A stretch of 64,000 nt of DNA from Deltaproteobacteria bacterium (GCA_007693595.1 REDI01000032.1:1-64000); one strand, 5' to 3'; shown: positions 16,631 through 27,719, numbered from the stretch's first letter. Program-made: numbers and translations. Notes: a model not told the origin generated them from the sequence alone.

Positions 16631-17625
16631 TACCGCTTGATCTCGATCGGGGTGTAGCTGTCGTCCTCCCCGTCACCCTGGCTCACGGGCAGAAGGACGA
16701 CCTGGGCGGGAGCGGCCGCGAAGCCCGGCAGACGCGCGGACAAGGCTCCTACGACCTGCTGCGCTTCATCAGCGAGCTCCTCCGTCTGCTCGGGTCGGAG
16801 GACGGTTTGGTAGCTGAGGTGGGTCTCGCAGTGGTCTGCCCCAGGTTCGACCGCGACCCGGATCGGGACCGGCTTGGTCGGGATCTCGTCGAGCGAAAAG
16901 ATGGTCTGCTTGGTCAGGTGGTCTTTGGCTACCTCTTGGAGGTGGTAGCTGTCGAAGGTGTTGACGTAGCTGAAGAAGGTGGTGCGTTCGATACAGCGTC
17001 CGGTCAGGGTGTGAAAGAAGGCATCGAGCCACCGCTCCTCGTCGAGGGCCTTCTTGGCCTGCTCATAGTGGTCAGGAGGCTCGAGGCCGCCGTAGGAGCT
17101 CGGCCCGAACCTGACGCTCTTGACCCGCCACTCCCCGTCGTCCATCCGAACCACCTGCGTTCGCGCCAGCCGCTCTCCGGTGCGGTAGGTGAACGGCTTG
17201 AGCGCGATGTAGACCTCTCGACTCTGGACCTCGTTTTCGTGCACGATCTGATGGGAGCGGGTTCTCCCGGTGACGAGCAGCGGCTCGCCGTCGGGCTCTC
17301 GGACGAGGTAGGTCTCGCTGAGGTAGTCTCCGGTATGCTGCGCATCCCCGACGTATTCATGAAAGAACTCCATCTGCTTGATCTCTACGTTTTCGGGCCA
17401 AGCGAAGGTCTGCCTTGCGGCCTCGAGGTCCCCCTCGGCCAAGTGCCTCCAGAAGGTCTGGACGACCTCTTGGGCCTCGGCACGGACGACGGGATCGATC
17501 TGGTCGTCTACCCAGGTCCCTTCGGCGGGCGGACCGAAGCTCGGGAGCCCACAAGCGAGCATCGGCGGGATCGCGAAGGTCGCGACCAGGAGAGCGGGGA
17601 TCGTGGAAGGTTGAAGCTTGGACAC
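16630..17625 (-). CDS. Hypothetical lipoprotein with NTF2-like region
   Basis: A GTG start at 17625 with GAGG five bases upstream gives 331 aa with a lipoprotein signal ending at PPMLAC. The mature protein is alpha/beta in pattern. The A-E-A-Q-E-V-V-Q-T-F-W-R-H-L-A-E-G-D-L segment followed by mixed strands and DGEWRVKSVRFG resembles SnoaL/NTF2-like lipoproteins, which is only a fold guess. It is followed immediately by the membrane protein gene and is divergent from the OPT transporter. Confidence 0.65.
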   Translation of the reverse strand: MSKLQPSTIPALLVATFAIPPMLACGLPSFGPPAEGTWVDDQIDPVVRAEAQEVVQTFWRHLAEGDLEAARQTFAWPENVEIKQMEFFHEYVGDAQHTGDYLSETYLVREPDGEPLLVTGRTRSHQIVHENEVQSREVYIALKPFTYRTGERLARTQVVRMDDGEWRVKSVRFGPSSYGGLEPPDHYEQAKKALDEERWLDAFFHTLTGRCIERTTFFSYVNTFDSYHLQEVAKDHLTKQTIFSLDEIPTKPVPIRVAVEPGADHCETHLSYQTVLRPEQTEELADEAQQVVGALSARLPGFAAAPAQVVLLPVSQGDGEDDSYTPIEIKR

Positions 17626-17786
17626 TCGGACCTCTCTCTTGTAGGGTCGAGACGCTACCACAGCGCGGCTCCGCATCGTAGGCCGTGCCCGAGGGCTCGC
17701 GTCGACCTCTCGGCGCTCCCTCGCAGAAAGGGGGGCGACCCCATCCCACAGGCGCGTTAACGGCGGGCCTCGCGATGGGAGCAGGC

Positions 17787-19586
17787 ATGAGTGAAGCAGC
17801 GGTCGATCACGAGCCCGTCGATCTGGTGGCGGGTGAGTACAAGCGCGGGTTTACCCTGCGCGCCATGCTGACAGGCGCCATCCTGGGGGGCTTGCTCTCG
17901 GTCTGCAACGTCTACCTCGGCCTGAAGATCGGCTGGGGCATGAACATGTCGATCACCGCCGCCTTGCTGGCGTATGGCCTGTGGAATGGGGTCAGCGCGC
18001 TGCGCAGCGGCAAGGGGGCCATGGGCATCGGCGAGAACACCATCAGCCAGACGGGGGCGTCGGCCGCGGCCTCGATCAGCTCCGCGGGCTTGGTGGCGCC
18101 GATCCCGGCCTGGACCATGATCACCGGCGAAGAGCTGCCCTATATGGCCTTGGTGGTGTGGGTCCTCGCGGTCAGCCTCATCGGCGTGCTCGTCGGCATC
18201 GCGGTGCGGCGCCAGCTCATCGAGGTCGACAAGCTGCCCTTCCCTGGGGGGCTGGCGACCGGACAGACCCTCAAAGAGATGTACGCCTCAGGAGCCGAAG
18301 CCGCCGTGCGGGTGCGGCTCCTCTTGGCGGGCATGGGCGCCGGGGCGATCTCCAAGATCGTGGCCTCGGTGTTCAAGCTCAAGCCGATCGGCTTCCCCTT
18401 CGCCCTGCCCGGCAAGTCGGCGGCGGTGAGCAGCTACTCTGGCCTCAACCTGACCTTCGCCTTCGATCCCGGCCTGCTCATGATCGCCATCGGGGCGATC
18501 ATCGGGCCGCGTGCCGCGCTGTCGATGCTCTTTGGGGGAGCGATCGCCTGGGGCTTGCTCCTGCCCTACGCCCTCGACATGGGGTGGGCCGAGCCGGGCG
18601 ACCCCAGCAAGCCCTGGTTCTCCGAAGGCGTGCGTTGGCTGCTCTGGCCCGGCGTCTCCATGATGGTCGCGGCGAGCCTGACCTCCTTCGCCTTCTCGTG
18701 GAAGAGCGTCGCGGCCTCCTTTCGAAGGAAAAAAGCGGGCTCGTCCAACGCTCCCGACGAGCGCGACGTCCCGCGCAAGGCCTATATGGTGGCGCTGGGC
18801 TTCGCGGCGGTCCTCGCGATCGTGGTCCAGTGGTACCTCTTCGACATTCAGGTCTGGCTGGCCACGGTCGCCGTTGCGCTCTCCTTCGTCATGGCCATCG
18901 TCGCGGGCCGGGTCTCTGGCGAGACGGGGGTCACCCCGGTGGGGGCCATGGGCAAGGTCACGCAGCTCACCTTCGGGGTGCTCGACCCCTCCAACGTCAG
19001 CTCGAACCTCATGGCCGCCAACGTCACCGGCGGCTCGGCCAGCCAGTGCGGCGACCTCCTGCACGACATGAAGACCGGCGCCATGGTCGGAGCCTGGCCC
19101 AAGCACCAAGCGGTCAGCCAGGCCGTCGGCGTGGTCGCGGGCTCCCTCATCGGCAGCGCCTGCTACCTGATCCTCATCCCCGATCCGGCCAATATGCTCA
19201 TGACCGAAGAGTGGGCTGCCCCGGCCGTCGCCGTCTGGAAGTCGGTGGCCGAGCTCTTCGCGATGGGCCTCGACGCCATGCCCCCCGGAACCATGCCTGC
19301 CATGATCATCGCTGGCGTGCTCGGTGTCTTGGGGGCCATCGCGGAGCGCCTGCTGCCGAAGCACATCGTCAAGTGGACCCCGAGCATGGTCTCGGTGGGT
19401 CTGGCCTTCACCATCCAGCTGTGGGTGGGGGTGGCCTTCGCCATCGGCGCCATCGCGGCTCTCGTCCTCGAGCGGATCGTGCCCAACTGGACGGCCCGCT
19501 TCCTCATCGTCGTCGCCGCAGGGATCATCGCCGGCGAGACCCTGGCGGGCGTCGGCGATGCCCTGTGGATGATGTTCACCAAGTAG
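17787..19586 (+). CDS. OPT-family oligopeptide/metal-chelate transporter
   Basis: The 599-aa protein has about 14 or more membrane helices and the OPT signatures RAMLTGAILGGLLSVCNVY, GENTISQTGASAAASISSAG, KLPFPGGLATGQTLKEM and GETGVTPVGAMGKVTQLTFG. OPT proteins use the proton gradient to import peptides or metal chelates. ATG 17787 is preferred because GGAG sits about six bases upstream; an in-frame ATG at 17685 would add an unconserved tail. It is a single gene with a 161-bp divergent promoter region. The substrate cannot be told from sequence. Confidence 0.9.
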   Translation: MSEAAVDHEPVDLVAGEYKRGFTLRAMLTGAILGGLLSVCNVYLGLKIGWGMNMSITAALLAYGLWNGVSALRSGKGAMGIGENTISQTGASAAASISSAGLVAPIPAWTMITGEELPYMALVVWVLAVSLIGVLVGIAVRRQLIEVDKLPFPGGLATGQTLKEMYASGAEAAVRVRLLLAGMGAGAISKIVASVFKLKPIGFPFALPGKSAAVSSYSGLNLTFAFDPGLLMIAIGAIIGPRAALSMLFGGAIAWGLLLPYALDMGWAEPGDPSKPWFSEGVRWLLWPGVSMMVAASLTSFAFSWKSVAASFRRKKAGSSNAPDERDVPRKAYMVALGFAAVLAIVVQWYLFDIQVWLATVAVALSFVMAIVAGRVSGETGVTPVGAMGKVTQLTFGVLDPSNVSSNLMAANVTGGSASQCGDLLHDMKTGAMVGAWPKHQAVSQAVGVVAGSLIGSACYLILIPDPANMLMTEEWAAPAVAVWKSVAELFAMGLDAMPPGTMPAMIIAGVLGVLGAIAERLLPKHIVKWTPSMVSVGLAFTIQLWVGVAFAIGAIAALVLERIVPNWTARFLIVVAAGIIAGETLAGVGDALWMMFTK

Positions 19587-19626
19587 GAGCCCCCCTTGGC
19601 CTAGGACCGGCGCCTGCGCGGGGAGC

Positions 19627-20133
19627 TCAGCCCTTGCGGCGGAAGGACCAGGTGAAGGTGAAGCGCGCCACCACGTCGCCCGCCTCGTCGACCCCGACGC
19701 TGCGGGTCGTGGCCGTCACGCCTTCGCCGGTACGCAGGGCCTCTTTGACCGCGTCTTGGAGCACGCGACCGTCGGTGCAGGTGAAGGTGGTGAGGCCGGC
19801 CGCCTTCTTGACGAACTCGGCCTCCATTCCGACCACCAAGATGCTCACGGGCACGGGGGCCGCCTGGACCAGGGAGAGACCCAGGGCGCCGGTGGACATC
19901 TCGGCCGCCATCGCGAGCACCGCGAAGTAGGTGCTCTTGAAGGGGTTGGTGTTGATCCAGCGATAGCGGACCGTGGTGGTGCAGGTCTCGGCGTCGAGGC
20001 TGCGCACGCGGATGCCCGCGATGAGCGCCATGGGGAGCTTGGCCGCCATGAAGGCCGCCAGCTTGAGCGGGGAGGTCACCTGATCCCGCATGCGACGGGC
20101 GCGGGGACCGTTCGGGTCGAAGGATGCGTTCAT
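19627..20133 (-). CDS. DUF4442-type hotdog-fold protein
   Basis: The 168-aa product shows the hotdog pattern: a long helix flanked by strands with N-T-N-P-F-K-S-T-Y-F-A-V-L-A-M-A-A-E-M-S-T-G, typical of DUF4442 acyl-CoA thioesterase-like proteins. A clear thioesterase catalytic Asp/Glu cannot be assigned. It lies 55 bp downstream of thrS on the same strand and converges on the OPT gene. The start is ATG 20133 with GAGG upstream. Confidence 0.8.
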   Translation of the reverse strand: MNASFDPNGPRARRMRDQVTSPLKLAAFMAAKLPMALIAGIRVRSLDAETCTTTVRYRWINTNPFKSTYFAVLAMAAEMSTGALGLSLVQAAPVPVSILVVGMEAEFVKKAAGLTTFTCTDGRVLQDAVKEALRTGEGVTATTRSVGVDEAGDVVARFTFTWSFRRKG

Positions 20134-20188
20134 GGGGTCGCCTCGTGGTGCGCGGGGAGATCGAGGCCCGATCGGGCTGCGTGAGATC

Positions 20189-22039
20189 TTAAAAGGGCGG
20201 AAGGGACTCTGCGACGACACGGGTGAGGAAGTCTTCGACGGGCATGGCCCCGAGATCTCCGTCATCGCGGGAGCGCACCGAGACGGTCCCCTCGTCGCGC
20301 TCTCGCTCGCCGATGATGAGCATGTAGGGTACCTTCTGGTTGTGGCACTCGCGGATCTTGTAGCCGATCTTGGCGTCTGAGAGGTCCGCCGTAGCCTTGA
20401 TGCCCGCGCTCTTGAGCGCCCGAAGCACCCCTTCGCCGTGGGCTTCGCTTCGCTCACTCACGGTCATCACCCGGACCTGCTCCGGCGCGAGCCACACGGG
20501 GAACGCACCGGCGTAGTGCTCGATCAAGATCCCAATGAAGCGCTCGAAGCTCCCGAAGACGGCACGGTGGATGACGACAGGGACGTGGGGCTGGTTGTCG
20601 GCGCCGACGTAGGAGAGGTCGAAGCGACGCGGAAGCTGGAAGTCGAGCTGGACCGTCGCGCACTGGTGCGTGCGCTCGAGGGCGTCGTAGACGTCGAAGT
20701 CGATCTTGGGCCCGTAAAAGGCGCCATCCCCCTCTTTGATCTCGTAGGGGCGCCCGGTGGCGTCGAGGGCTTGGCGCAGGGCGTCTTCGGCGGCGTCCCA
20801 GAGCTCGTCGCTCCCGAGCTTCTCGGCGGGGCGGGTCGAGAGCTTGAGGGCCACGGGCATGTCGAAGGCCCGGTAGACCTTGTCGATGAGGTGGAGCAGG
20901 GCCTCGACCTCGGCGGCGATCTGCTCTTGGGTGCAGAAGATGTGCGCGTCGTCTTGGCTGAACTGCCGCACGCGGGTGAGCCCCGACAGGGTGCCCGAGA
21001 GCTCGTTGCGGTGGAGTACGCCCTGGTCGTGGATCCGTAGGGGTAAGTCGCGGTAAGAGCGCTTCTTGTGCTTGAAGATCAGCATGTGACACGGGCAGTT
21101 CATGGGCTTGAGCCCGAGCTGACGCCCGCCCTGATCGTTGTCGCCGTGGGCCTGGGCTTGGGTATGGGCCGCCTCGCCGTGGCCGTGGGCGGCGTGGCGC
21201 TCATCGAAGTGGTACATGTTCTCGCGGTAGTGCTCCCAGTGACCGCTGGTCTCGAAGAGCGCGCTGTCGAAGACCAGGGGGGTGCGCACCGGCTGATACC
21301 CGCCTTGTACAAGAAGATCCCTCATGCGGCGGGCGAGGGTGTGGTACAGGTCTTCGCCCTTGGGCAGCCAGAAGGGAGCCCCTGGCGCCCAGTCATGGAA
21401 CATGAAGAGGTCCAAGTCGCGGCCGAGCTTGCGGTGGTCCCGCTTTTTGGCCTCTTCGAGGCGGTGTAGGTACGTGTCGAGCTGCTCGCGGGTCTTCCAG
21501 GCGGTGCCGTAGACTCGCTGGAGCATGGGCTGGTCGGACTGGCCCCTCCAGTAGGCCCCCGAGACGCGCAACAGCTTGAAGTGCTTGCACTGGCCCGTGC
21601 GGGGCACGTGCGGACCGCGACACATGTCGAACCAGACGTCGTCGGAGCCCTTCTGAGGGTTCTGGCAGATCCCGACCTCGGGGTCGGGGATGATGCGCTC
21701 CAGGAGATCGAGCTTGTAGACCTGATCGGTGCGCTGGTAGTGCGCGATGATCTTCTCGCGGGGCCAGGTCGTCATCTCGAAGGGTTGGTTCTCTTTGACG
21801 ATGCGCTTCATCGTCTTCTCGAGCTGGGCGAAGTCTTCTTCGGAGAGGGTGTGGTCGTCGATCTCGATGTCGTAGTAGAACCCGTCCTTGACGGGGGGGC
21901 CGCCCGCCAGACGCGCGTGGGGCCAGAGGCGCTGGACCGCCTGAGCCAGCACGTGGGCCGTGGAGTGACGAATGCGGTAGAGCTTGGACTCTTCGTCGTC
22001 GGAGGGGGCTTCGGGGAGGTCGTAGGCGTCGTCTTGCAT
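20189..22039 (-). CDS. thrS: Threonyl-tRNA synthetase lacking the TGS domain, with a His-rich insertion
   Basis: The 616-aa enzyme charges tRNA-Thr. The editing domain is intact (HSTAHVLAQAV near residues 25-35 and DMCRGPHVP with the Cys/His pair). The catalytic core has zinc ligand Cys in PMNCPCH, R-N-E-L-S-G, DDAHIFC and the class II motif 3 region, and the anticodon domain ends the protein. The N-terminal TGS domain of the E. coli enzyme is missing. A His-rich insert of about 25 residues (ERHAAHGHGEAAHTQAQAHG) precedes PMNCP, where E. coli has PMNCPGH. The start is ATG 22039; upstream sequence is the divergent hydrolase gene. Confidence 0.95.
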   Translation of the reverse strand: MQDDAYDLPEAPSDDEESKLYRIRHSTAHVLAQAVQRLWPHARLAGGPPVKDGFYYDIEIDDHTLSEEDFAQLEKTMKRIVKENQPFEMTTWPREKIIAHYQRTDQVYKLDLLERIIPDPEVGICQNPQKGSDDVWFDMCRGPHVPRTGQCKHFKLLRVSGAYWRGQSDQPMLQRVYGTAWKTREQLDTYLHRLEEAKKRDHRKLGRDLDLFMFHDWAPGAPFWLPKGEDLYHTLARRMRDLLVQGGYQPVRTPLVFDSALFETSGHWEHYRENMYHFDERHAAHGHGEAAHTQAQAHGDNDQGGRQLGLKPMNCPCHMLIFKHKKRSYRDLPLRIHDQGVLHRNELSGTLSGLTRVRQFSQDDAHIFCTQEQIAAEVEALLHLIDKVYRAFDMPVALKLSTRPAEKLGSDELWDAAEDALRQALDATGRPYEIKEGDGAFYGPKIDFDVYDALERTHQCATVQLDFQLPRRFDLSYVGADNQPHVPVVIHRAVFGSFERFIGILIEHYAGAFPVWLAPEQVRVMTVSERSEAHGEGVLRALKSAGIKATADLSDAKIGYKIRECHNQKVPYMLIIGERERDEGTVSVRSRDDGDLGAMPVEDFLTRVVAESLPPF

Positions 22040-22081
22040 GGCTGCTCCGTGGTCGGTCGTCCGCCGGACGAGGGCGGGCCG

Positions 22082-22101
22082 GGGTCGCTTCGTTGCGACC
22101 C
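22082..22101 (-). promoter_or_regulatory. Hairpin in the thrS 5' region
   Basis: GGGTCGC and GCGACCC (22082-22088 and 22095-22101) form a perfect 7-bp stem with a 6-base loop, 42 to 62 bases upstream of the thrS ATG. It would be in the leader transcript if the promoter is further upstream. Leader hairpins control thrS in other bacteria, but no T-box or anticodon-like element is visible here. Confidence 0.35.
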
Positions 22102-22193
22102 TCCCGAGGTACGACACAAGCGGGCTGTGCGCAAGACGAGTTCGCGCCCTTCGGGGGATGACGCGCGGGGTCGGTGCCGATAGGCTGCGCCTG

Positions 22194-23195
22194 ATGTTCG
22201 AGATCCTCAGCGAGCGCCTCGTCGACGAGATCGTGCACGGCGAGCGGTCATGCACCCTTCGCCGGGCCTCGCTGCGCTTGCCAGCAGACGGAGGGTCGCC
22301 ACCGCTCGCGGCGCAGCGAACCACGCTCCCGGCGGGCCCGACGCGCGCTCCGGTGATCCTGGTCCACGGCTTCGCGCAGAACCGCTTCACCTGGCGCCTC
22401 TCCCGCCGATCATTCAGCGGCTACCTCGCGGAGCAAGGCTTCGACGTCTACAACCTCGAGCTGCGGGGGCACGGCCGGAGTCGAAAGTACGGCGCCACCA
22501 ACCCTTCTGCCTTCTCCGAGTATGTCGATGACCTCTGCCGCGCGATCGACGCGGCGCCTGATCTCCCCTTCGTCATCGGGCACTCCTTGGGGGCGGGGGT
22601 CGGGATCGGCGCCAGCACTCAGCGAGACCTGCGCGGCTTGGTCCACCTGGCCGGCGTGTTTTCCTTTGCGCAGCACAACCGAGCCCTGCGCGCCATCGCT
22701 CGCCTGAGCCGTCGGATGGAGCCGCTGATGAAGGCGGCTCCGGCGCGGGTGCGCACCCGGTGGGCTGGCGCGGTGATCGGGCGGCTCTTCCACCTCTCCG
22801 ATGCCGCGGGCTACGCCATGCCGATCTCGGGCTGGGCGCCCGGATCGATGGAGCGGGACCTCTTGCAGGAGCGGCTCGTCAAGGGCTTCGACTGGACGAG
22901 CGTGGCGGTGTGGGCGCAGATGGCGCGCTGGGCTCAGGGGGAGGCCTTCTCGTACGATGCGGGGTGGCGCCAGGTCGAGCTGCCGGTGCTCGTGATCGCG
23001 GGCGACCAGGACCCGCTCGTCCGCCCGGCCGACGCGCGCGCGTGCTTCGAAGCCTGCGGTAGCCCAGACAAGGAGATCACCATCTTCGAGCCCTTCGAGC
23101 ATCAGGTGCACTGGGGGCACCTCGATCTGATCCTCGGCGCCAAGGCTCCCTCCGAGGTCTGGCCGAGGATCTCGGGGTGGATGGTCGCGCGATGA
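22194..23195 (+). CDS. Alpha/beta hydrolase (lipase/esterase-like)
   Basis: From ATG 22194 the product is 333 aa. The fold is clear: V-I-L-V-H-G-F-A-Q-N oxyanion strand, NLELRGHGRSR, nucleophile elbow GHSLGAG, Asp in IAGDQDPLV and His in HQVHWGHLDLI. Catalytic triad: Ser, Asp, His. A phospholipase or carboxylesterase role is likely, but the substrate is unknown. An in-frame ATG at 22158 and a longer frame back to 22038 exist without better binding sites. The stop overlaps the exchanger gene by 4 nt (ATGA), suggesting an operon. Confidence 0.85.
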   Translation: MFEILSERLVDEIVHGERSCTLRRASLRLPADGGSPPLAAQRTTLPAGPTRAPVILVHGFAQNRFTWRLSRRSFSGYLAEQGFDVYNLELRGHGRSRKYGATNPSAFSEYVDDLCRAIDAAPDLPFVIGHSLGAGVGIGASTQRDLRGLVHLAGVFSFAQHNRALRAIARLSRRMEPLMKAAPARVRTRWAGAVIGRLFHLSDAAGYAMPISGWAPGSMERDLLQERLVKGFDWTSVAVWAQMARWAQGEAFSYDAGWRQVELPVLVIAGDQDPLVRPADARACFEACGSPDKEITIFEPFEHQVHWGHLDLILGAKAPSEVWPRISGWMVAR

Positions 23196-24415
23196 CCCGC
23201 GTCATCCTGCCTCTCATGGCGTTCTGCGCAGCCTTCGCCGTGATCCTGCCCTGGCCGTTCATGCTCTACCTGAGCACCACCCAGTCCCACCTGTGGACCG
23301 CCCTGTTCACGGGGCTGTCGATCCTGGGGGCGGCCTTTCTGCTGAGCTGGGCGGTCGAGGCCATCGAGGGCGACGTACCTCCGGTCGCGGCCCTGTCGGT
23401 GCTCGCCCTCATCGGGCTGCTCCCCGAGTACGCCGTCGATGCGACCTTCGCGTGGGACGCGGCGACCCGCCCAGAGGAAGGGGAGTACGTCTTGGCGAAC
23501 ATGACGGGCGGGAACCGCATTATGATCGGCTTCGGCTGGCCGATGGTGGTGCTCTTGGCGGCGGCTCGGTTCCGCCGCGCTCAGGTAGAGCTGCCCCGGA
23601 GCGCCTCGATCCCCTTCGTCGCCCTGCTCGCGGCGAGCCTCTACGGGGTCGTGCCGTGGGCGCTCGGCAGGCTCTCCCTCTTGGACGTCGCGGTGATGCT
23701 CCTGCTCTACACCGCGACCATCGTCCTGCTCGTTCGTGCGCCGCTCGAAGCGGCGCACGAGGCTCCCGCGGTCGGTCCGGCGGCGCTCTTGGAGCGCTTA
23801 CCGAGCTACCTGCGATGGGGAATGGTCACGGGGTTGCTCGGAATCGCCGCAGGGAGCATCTTTGTCGCGGCCGATGCCTTCGCCGACTCCCTGGTCTTGA
23901 TCGGCTTGGAGTCTGGGGTCGATGAGTACCTGCTCGTGCAGTGGATCGCGCCTATCGCGAGCGAAGCCCCCGAGCTGCTCATCGCCGCGCTGCTCGTGTT
24001 CTCGGGCCACGCGGCCAAGGGTTTGGTCCTGCTGGTCTCGGCCAAGGTGAACCAGTGGATGCTTCTCGCGGGCACCATGCCCCTCTTGACGAGTCTCGCC
24101 GCGGGGGAGCCGCGCAGCCTTCCCTTCAGCGAGCGGCAGGCGACCGAGCTGCTCCTCACCCTCAGCTTCAGCCTGTTCGGCCTCGTCCTCCTCGCGGAGC
24201 GTCGCCTAGCCGTAGGTTCCGCCCTCCTCTTGCTCGTCGCCTACCTGAGTCAGCTCATCATGACCGGAGTCGGCGCGCGCTGGGCTTTCGCGATCACCTT
24301 CATGGGGTTGGCGATCGGGATCTTCACCCTTCGCGCCGCGACACGGCGCGCGCTCTGGCTTCGATGTGCCGAAGCCTTCGGGGTACGGACGGGAACCCGC
24401 GGGAGCAGCGCGTAG
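23192..24415 (+). CDS. CaCA-family sodium/calcium exchanger-like protein
   Basis: The 407-aa protein has about ten or more helices with two inverted alpha-repeat-like regions: L-L-P-E-Y-A-V-D...ANMTGGNRIMIGFGW (about 80-115) and APIASEAPELLIAALLVFSG...SAKVNQWMLLAGTMP (about 255-300). In the family these repeats hold ion-binding acidic residues, here Glu84-type and Glu in EAPEL. It should exchange cations across the inner membrane. The start ATG overlaps the hydrolase stop. Ion specificity is not readable. Confidence 0.8.
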   Translation: MTRVILPLMAFCAAFAVILPWPFMLYLSTTQSHLWTALFTGLSILGAAFLLSWAVEAIEGDVPPVAALSVLALIGLLPEYAVDATFAWDAATRPEEGEYVLANMTGGNRIMIGFGWPMVVLLAAARFRRAQVELPRSASIPFVALLAASLYGVVPWALGRLSLLDVAVMLLLYTATIVLLVRAPLEAAHEAPAVGPAALLERLPSYLRWGMVTGLLGIAAGSIFVAADAFADSLVLIGLESGVDEYLLVQWIAPIASEAPELLIAALLVFSGHAAKGLVLLVSAKVNQWMLLAGTMPLLTSLAAGEPRSLPFSERQATELLLTLSFSLFGLVLLAERRLAVGSALLLLVAYLSQLIMTGVGARWAFAITFMGLAIGIFTLRAATRRALWLRCAEAFGVRTGTRGSSA

Positions 24416-24430
24416 GTCGATTCTGCGGCT

Positions 24431-25048
24431 CTAGGGACTCACCGGCTCGAGGATGTTGCGCACCGTGGACCAGTCCGAGATGGGCTCCCCCTCGCAGGCG
24501 ACGGAGCTTACGACGTCGTCCCCTTGCAGGATCCGCAGCCCCATGAAGTTGTTCTCGGCCGCGTCCGGGCCCCCACCGCCTCCGGCCATCTCGGCGATCT
24601 CGTAGGTCTTGCCGTCGTGGTCAAAACGAAGGACATCGCCTTGAGAGCGAACGTAGCTCCGCTGCTCCACCGTAAACTTGTTGAGCGAGCCCTCGGGATC
24701 TTCGGGAAAGAGCAGGTCGGGCTCAACCGGGGTCCCGAAGCGGTAGCGCATCCATGGGGTGTCGTCGTCGAGGGAGCCGCACACCGCGATCTCTTTGCCG
24801 CCTGGGACCCCGCAGGTGAAGACGGTGGGGCTGTCGCTGCCGCAGGTCTCGGTCCAGCCGCTCGCCTGGGGCTTGGGATCAGACGGCTCCTGAGCCTGAT
24901 CGAGCAGATCGGTCGCTCCGGCACCTGGGCCCTCGTCGAGCTCCGAGACCTCGACGTTGCCACAGGCCAGCAAGGGGGCGAGAGCGAGGGCGAAGCCAAA
25001 GGCGGCGCCCCCCAGGGTGAGGTGACGGATCGTGGACGAGCTGTGCAT
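24431..25048 (-). CDS. Hypothetical lipoprotein
   Basis: The 205-aa product has a signal sequence ending APLLAC. An acidic linker and a compact domain with Cys residues at ETCGS, VFTCGVPGG and AVCGS follow, then D-G-K-T-Y-E-I-A-E-M-A-G-G-G-G-G-P. GGAGG lies five bases before ATG 25048. It is convergent with the exchanger gene (15-bp gap). No family recognised. Confidence 0.65.
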   Translation of the reverse strand: MHSSSTIRHLTLGGAAFGFALALAPLLACGNVEVSELDEGPGAGATDLLDQAQEPSDPKPQASGWTETCGSDSPTVFTCGVPGGKEIAVCGSLDDDTPWMRYRFGTPVEPDLLFPEDPEGSLNKFTVEQRSYVRSQGDVLRFDHDGKTYEIAEMAGGGGGPDAAENNFMGLRILQGDDVVSSVACEGEPISDWSTVRNILEPVSP

Positions 25049-25168
25049 CGGGCCTCCGAGATCGGGCGTTTGGGACCTCGTAGCGCGTCCATGGAAGCCC
25101 TGCGAGGCGCGTAGGAGGTCGGTGAGGCGTCAGCGGTGCTCCCCGATGGGGACACGCTCGGAAGGATC

Positions 25169-25197
25169 ATGACACTTCGTCAGGAACACGCTATGCA
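25169..25197 (+). promoter_or_regulatory. Candidate promoter of the acyl-CoA synthetase gene
   Basis: ATGACA (25169-25174, five of six bases of TTGACA) and TATGCA (25192-25197) are separated by 17 bp, 27 bp before the start codon. The -10 match is weak, so this is only a candidate. Confidence 0.3.
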
Positions 25198-25224
25198 TCG
25201 ACCCTGCTTTGCTGAGGAGTAAAC

Positions 25225-27039
<1,815 letters not shown>

Positions 27040-27082
27040 CCGCTGCCGCGAAGGCAGTCGTCGGGGCCCACCCGCGCGGTGT

Positions 27083-27115
27083 GCCTCGTCGGCTCTTCGG
27101 TCTCTGTGACGAGGC
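27083..27115. terminator. Inverted repeat between convergent genes
   Basis: GCCTCGTC (27083-27090) and GACGAGGC (27108-27115) are perfect 8-bp inverted arms with a 17-base loop. The position between the acyl-CoA synthetase stop and the convergent lipoprotein stop fits a bidirectional terminator, but there is no T tract. Confidence 0.35.
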
Positions 27116-27619
27116 TCAGGGGGCCTTGGGCTCCTGCTTGTCGGAGGGAGGGTCCTGGGGGGGAGCGGAGGCGTCTTCGACCTCAGGGGGGAGCAGCACC
27201 ATGCCGACGGGGATCTCGGAAGCCCCCAGCGAGCGCATCATGACCTTGTCGTCTTCGGTCTCGTGGGTGAGCAAGGCGGCGAGCGCGATGGGGTGTGGCC
27301 ATTCCGGCTCTTCGGCAGGGATGTCGATCAGCACGAAGTCCACCGCGTTCCCGCTCCCGGACCGGCAGGCCAGGGCCGCGAAAGTACGTTGGCCGTTGAC
27401 TTCTTTGAAGGGGAGGTCAGGGCGGGGGGTACAGGTCGCGTCGATGGTGCCGAAGGAGATCTGTTCGTTGCCCGCGAGCAGGGCGACCTCGGTGTGCCCG
27501 TCTTCCGCGGGGGTCAGCGACCACGAGGTCTGGACCTCGTCGAAGCTGATCCTTACCTGTGGAGCAGGCTCGGAGCCCAGGGTGCAGGCAGAGAGCAGGA
27601 GCGTAAACATGAGTCGCAA
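27116..27619 (-). CDS. Hypothetical lipoprotein
   Basis: A TTG start at 27619, preceded by GGAGG at a four-base gap, gives 167 aa beginning with R-L-M-F-T-L-L-L-S-A-C, an ideal short lipobox. The ATG at 27610 lacks a nearby binding site. The mature part is beta-rich with two Cys (ATCTPRP, ALACRSG) and ends in a P/D/E-rich tail. It lies 100 bp downstream of the caspase-like gene on the same strand. Function unknown. Confidence 0.6.
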   Translation of the reverse strand: MRLMFTLLLSACTLGSEPAPQVRISFDEVQTSWSLTPAEDGHTEVALLAGNEQISFGTIDATCTPRPDLPFKEVNGQRTFAALACRSGSGNAVDFVLIDIPAEEPEWPHPIALAALLTHETEDDKVMMRSLGASEIPVGMVLLPPEVEDASAPPQDPPSDKQEPKAP

Positions 27620-27719
27620 GGGGCCTCCAGCGCTGCCGCGTAACCGACCATGAGGCTCGGTCCAGGGGAGCGAGGTCGAAGCCGCGCAGACGCGAGCCCC
27701 TGTCGGTCGGAGGGCTGCC

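Noticed and set aside
16609-17760. Antisense frame of 383 aa over the lipoprotein at 16630
   Set aside because: No start signal and the lipoprotein on the other strand has a clean signal sequence and binding site.
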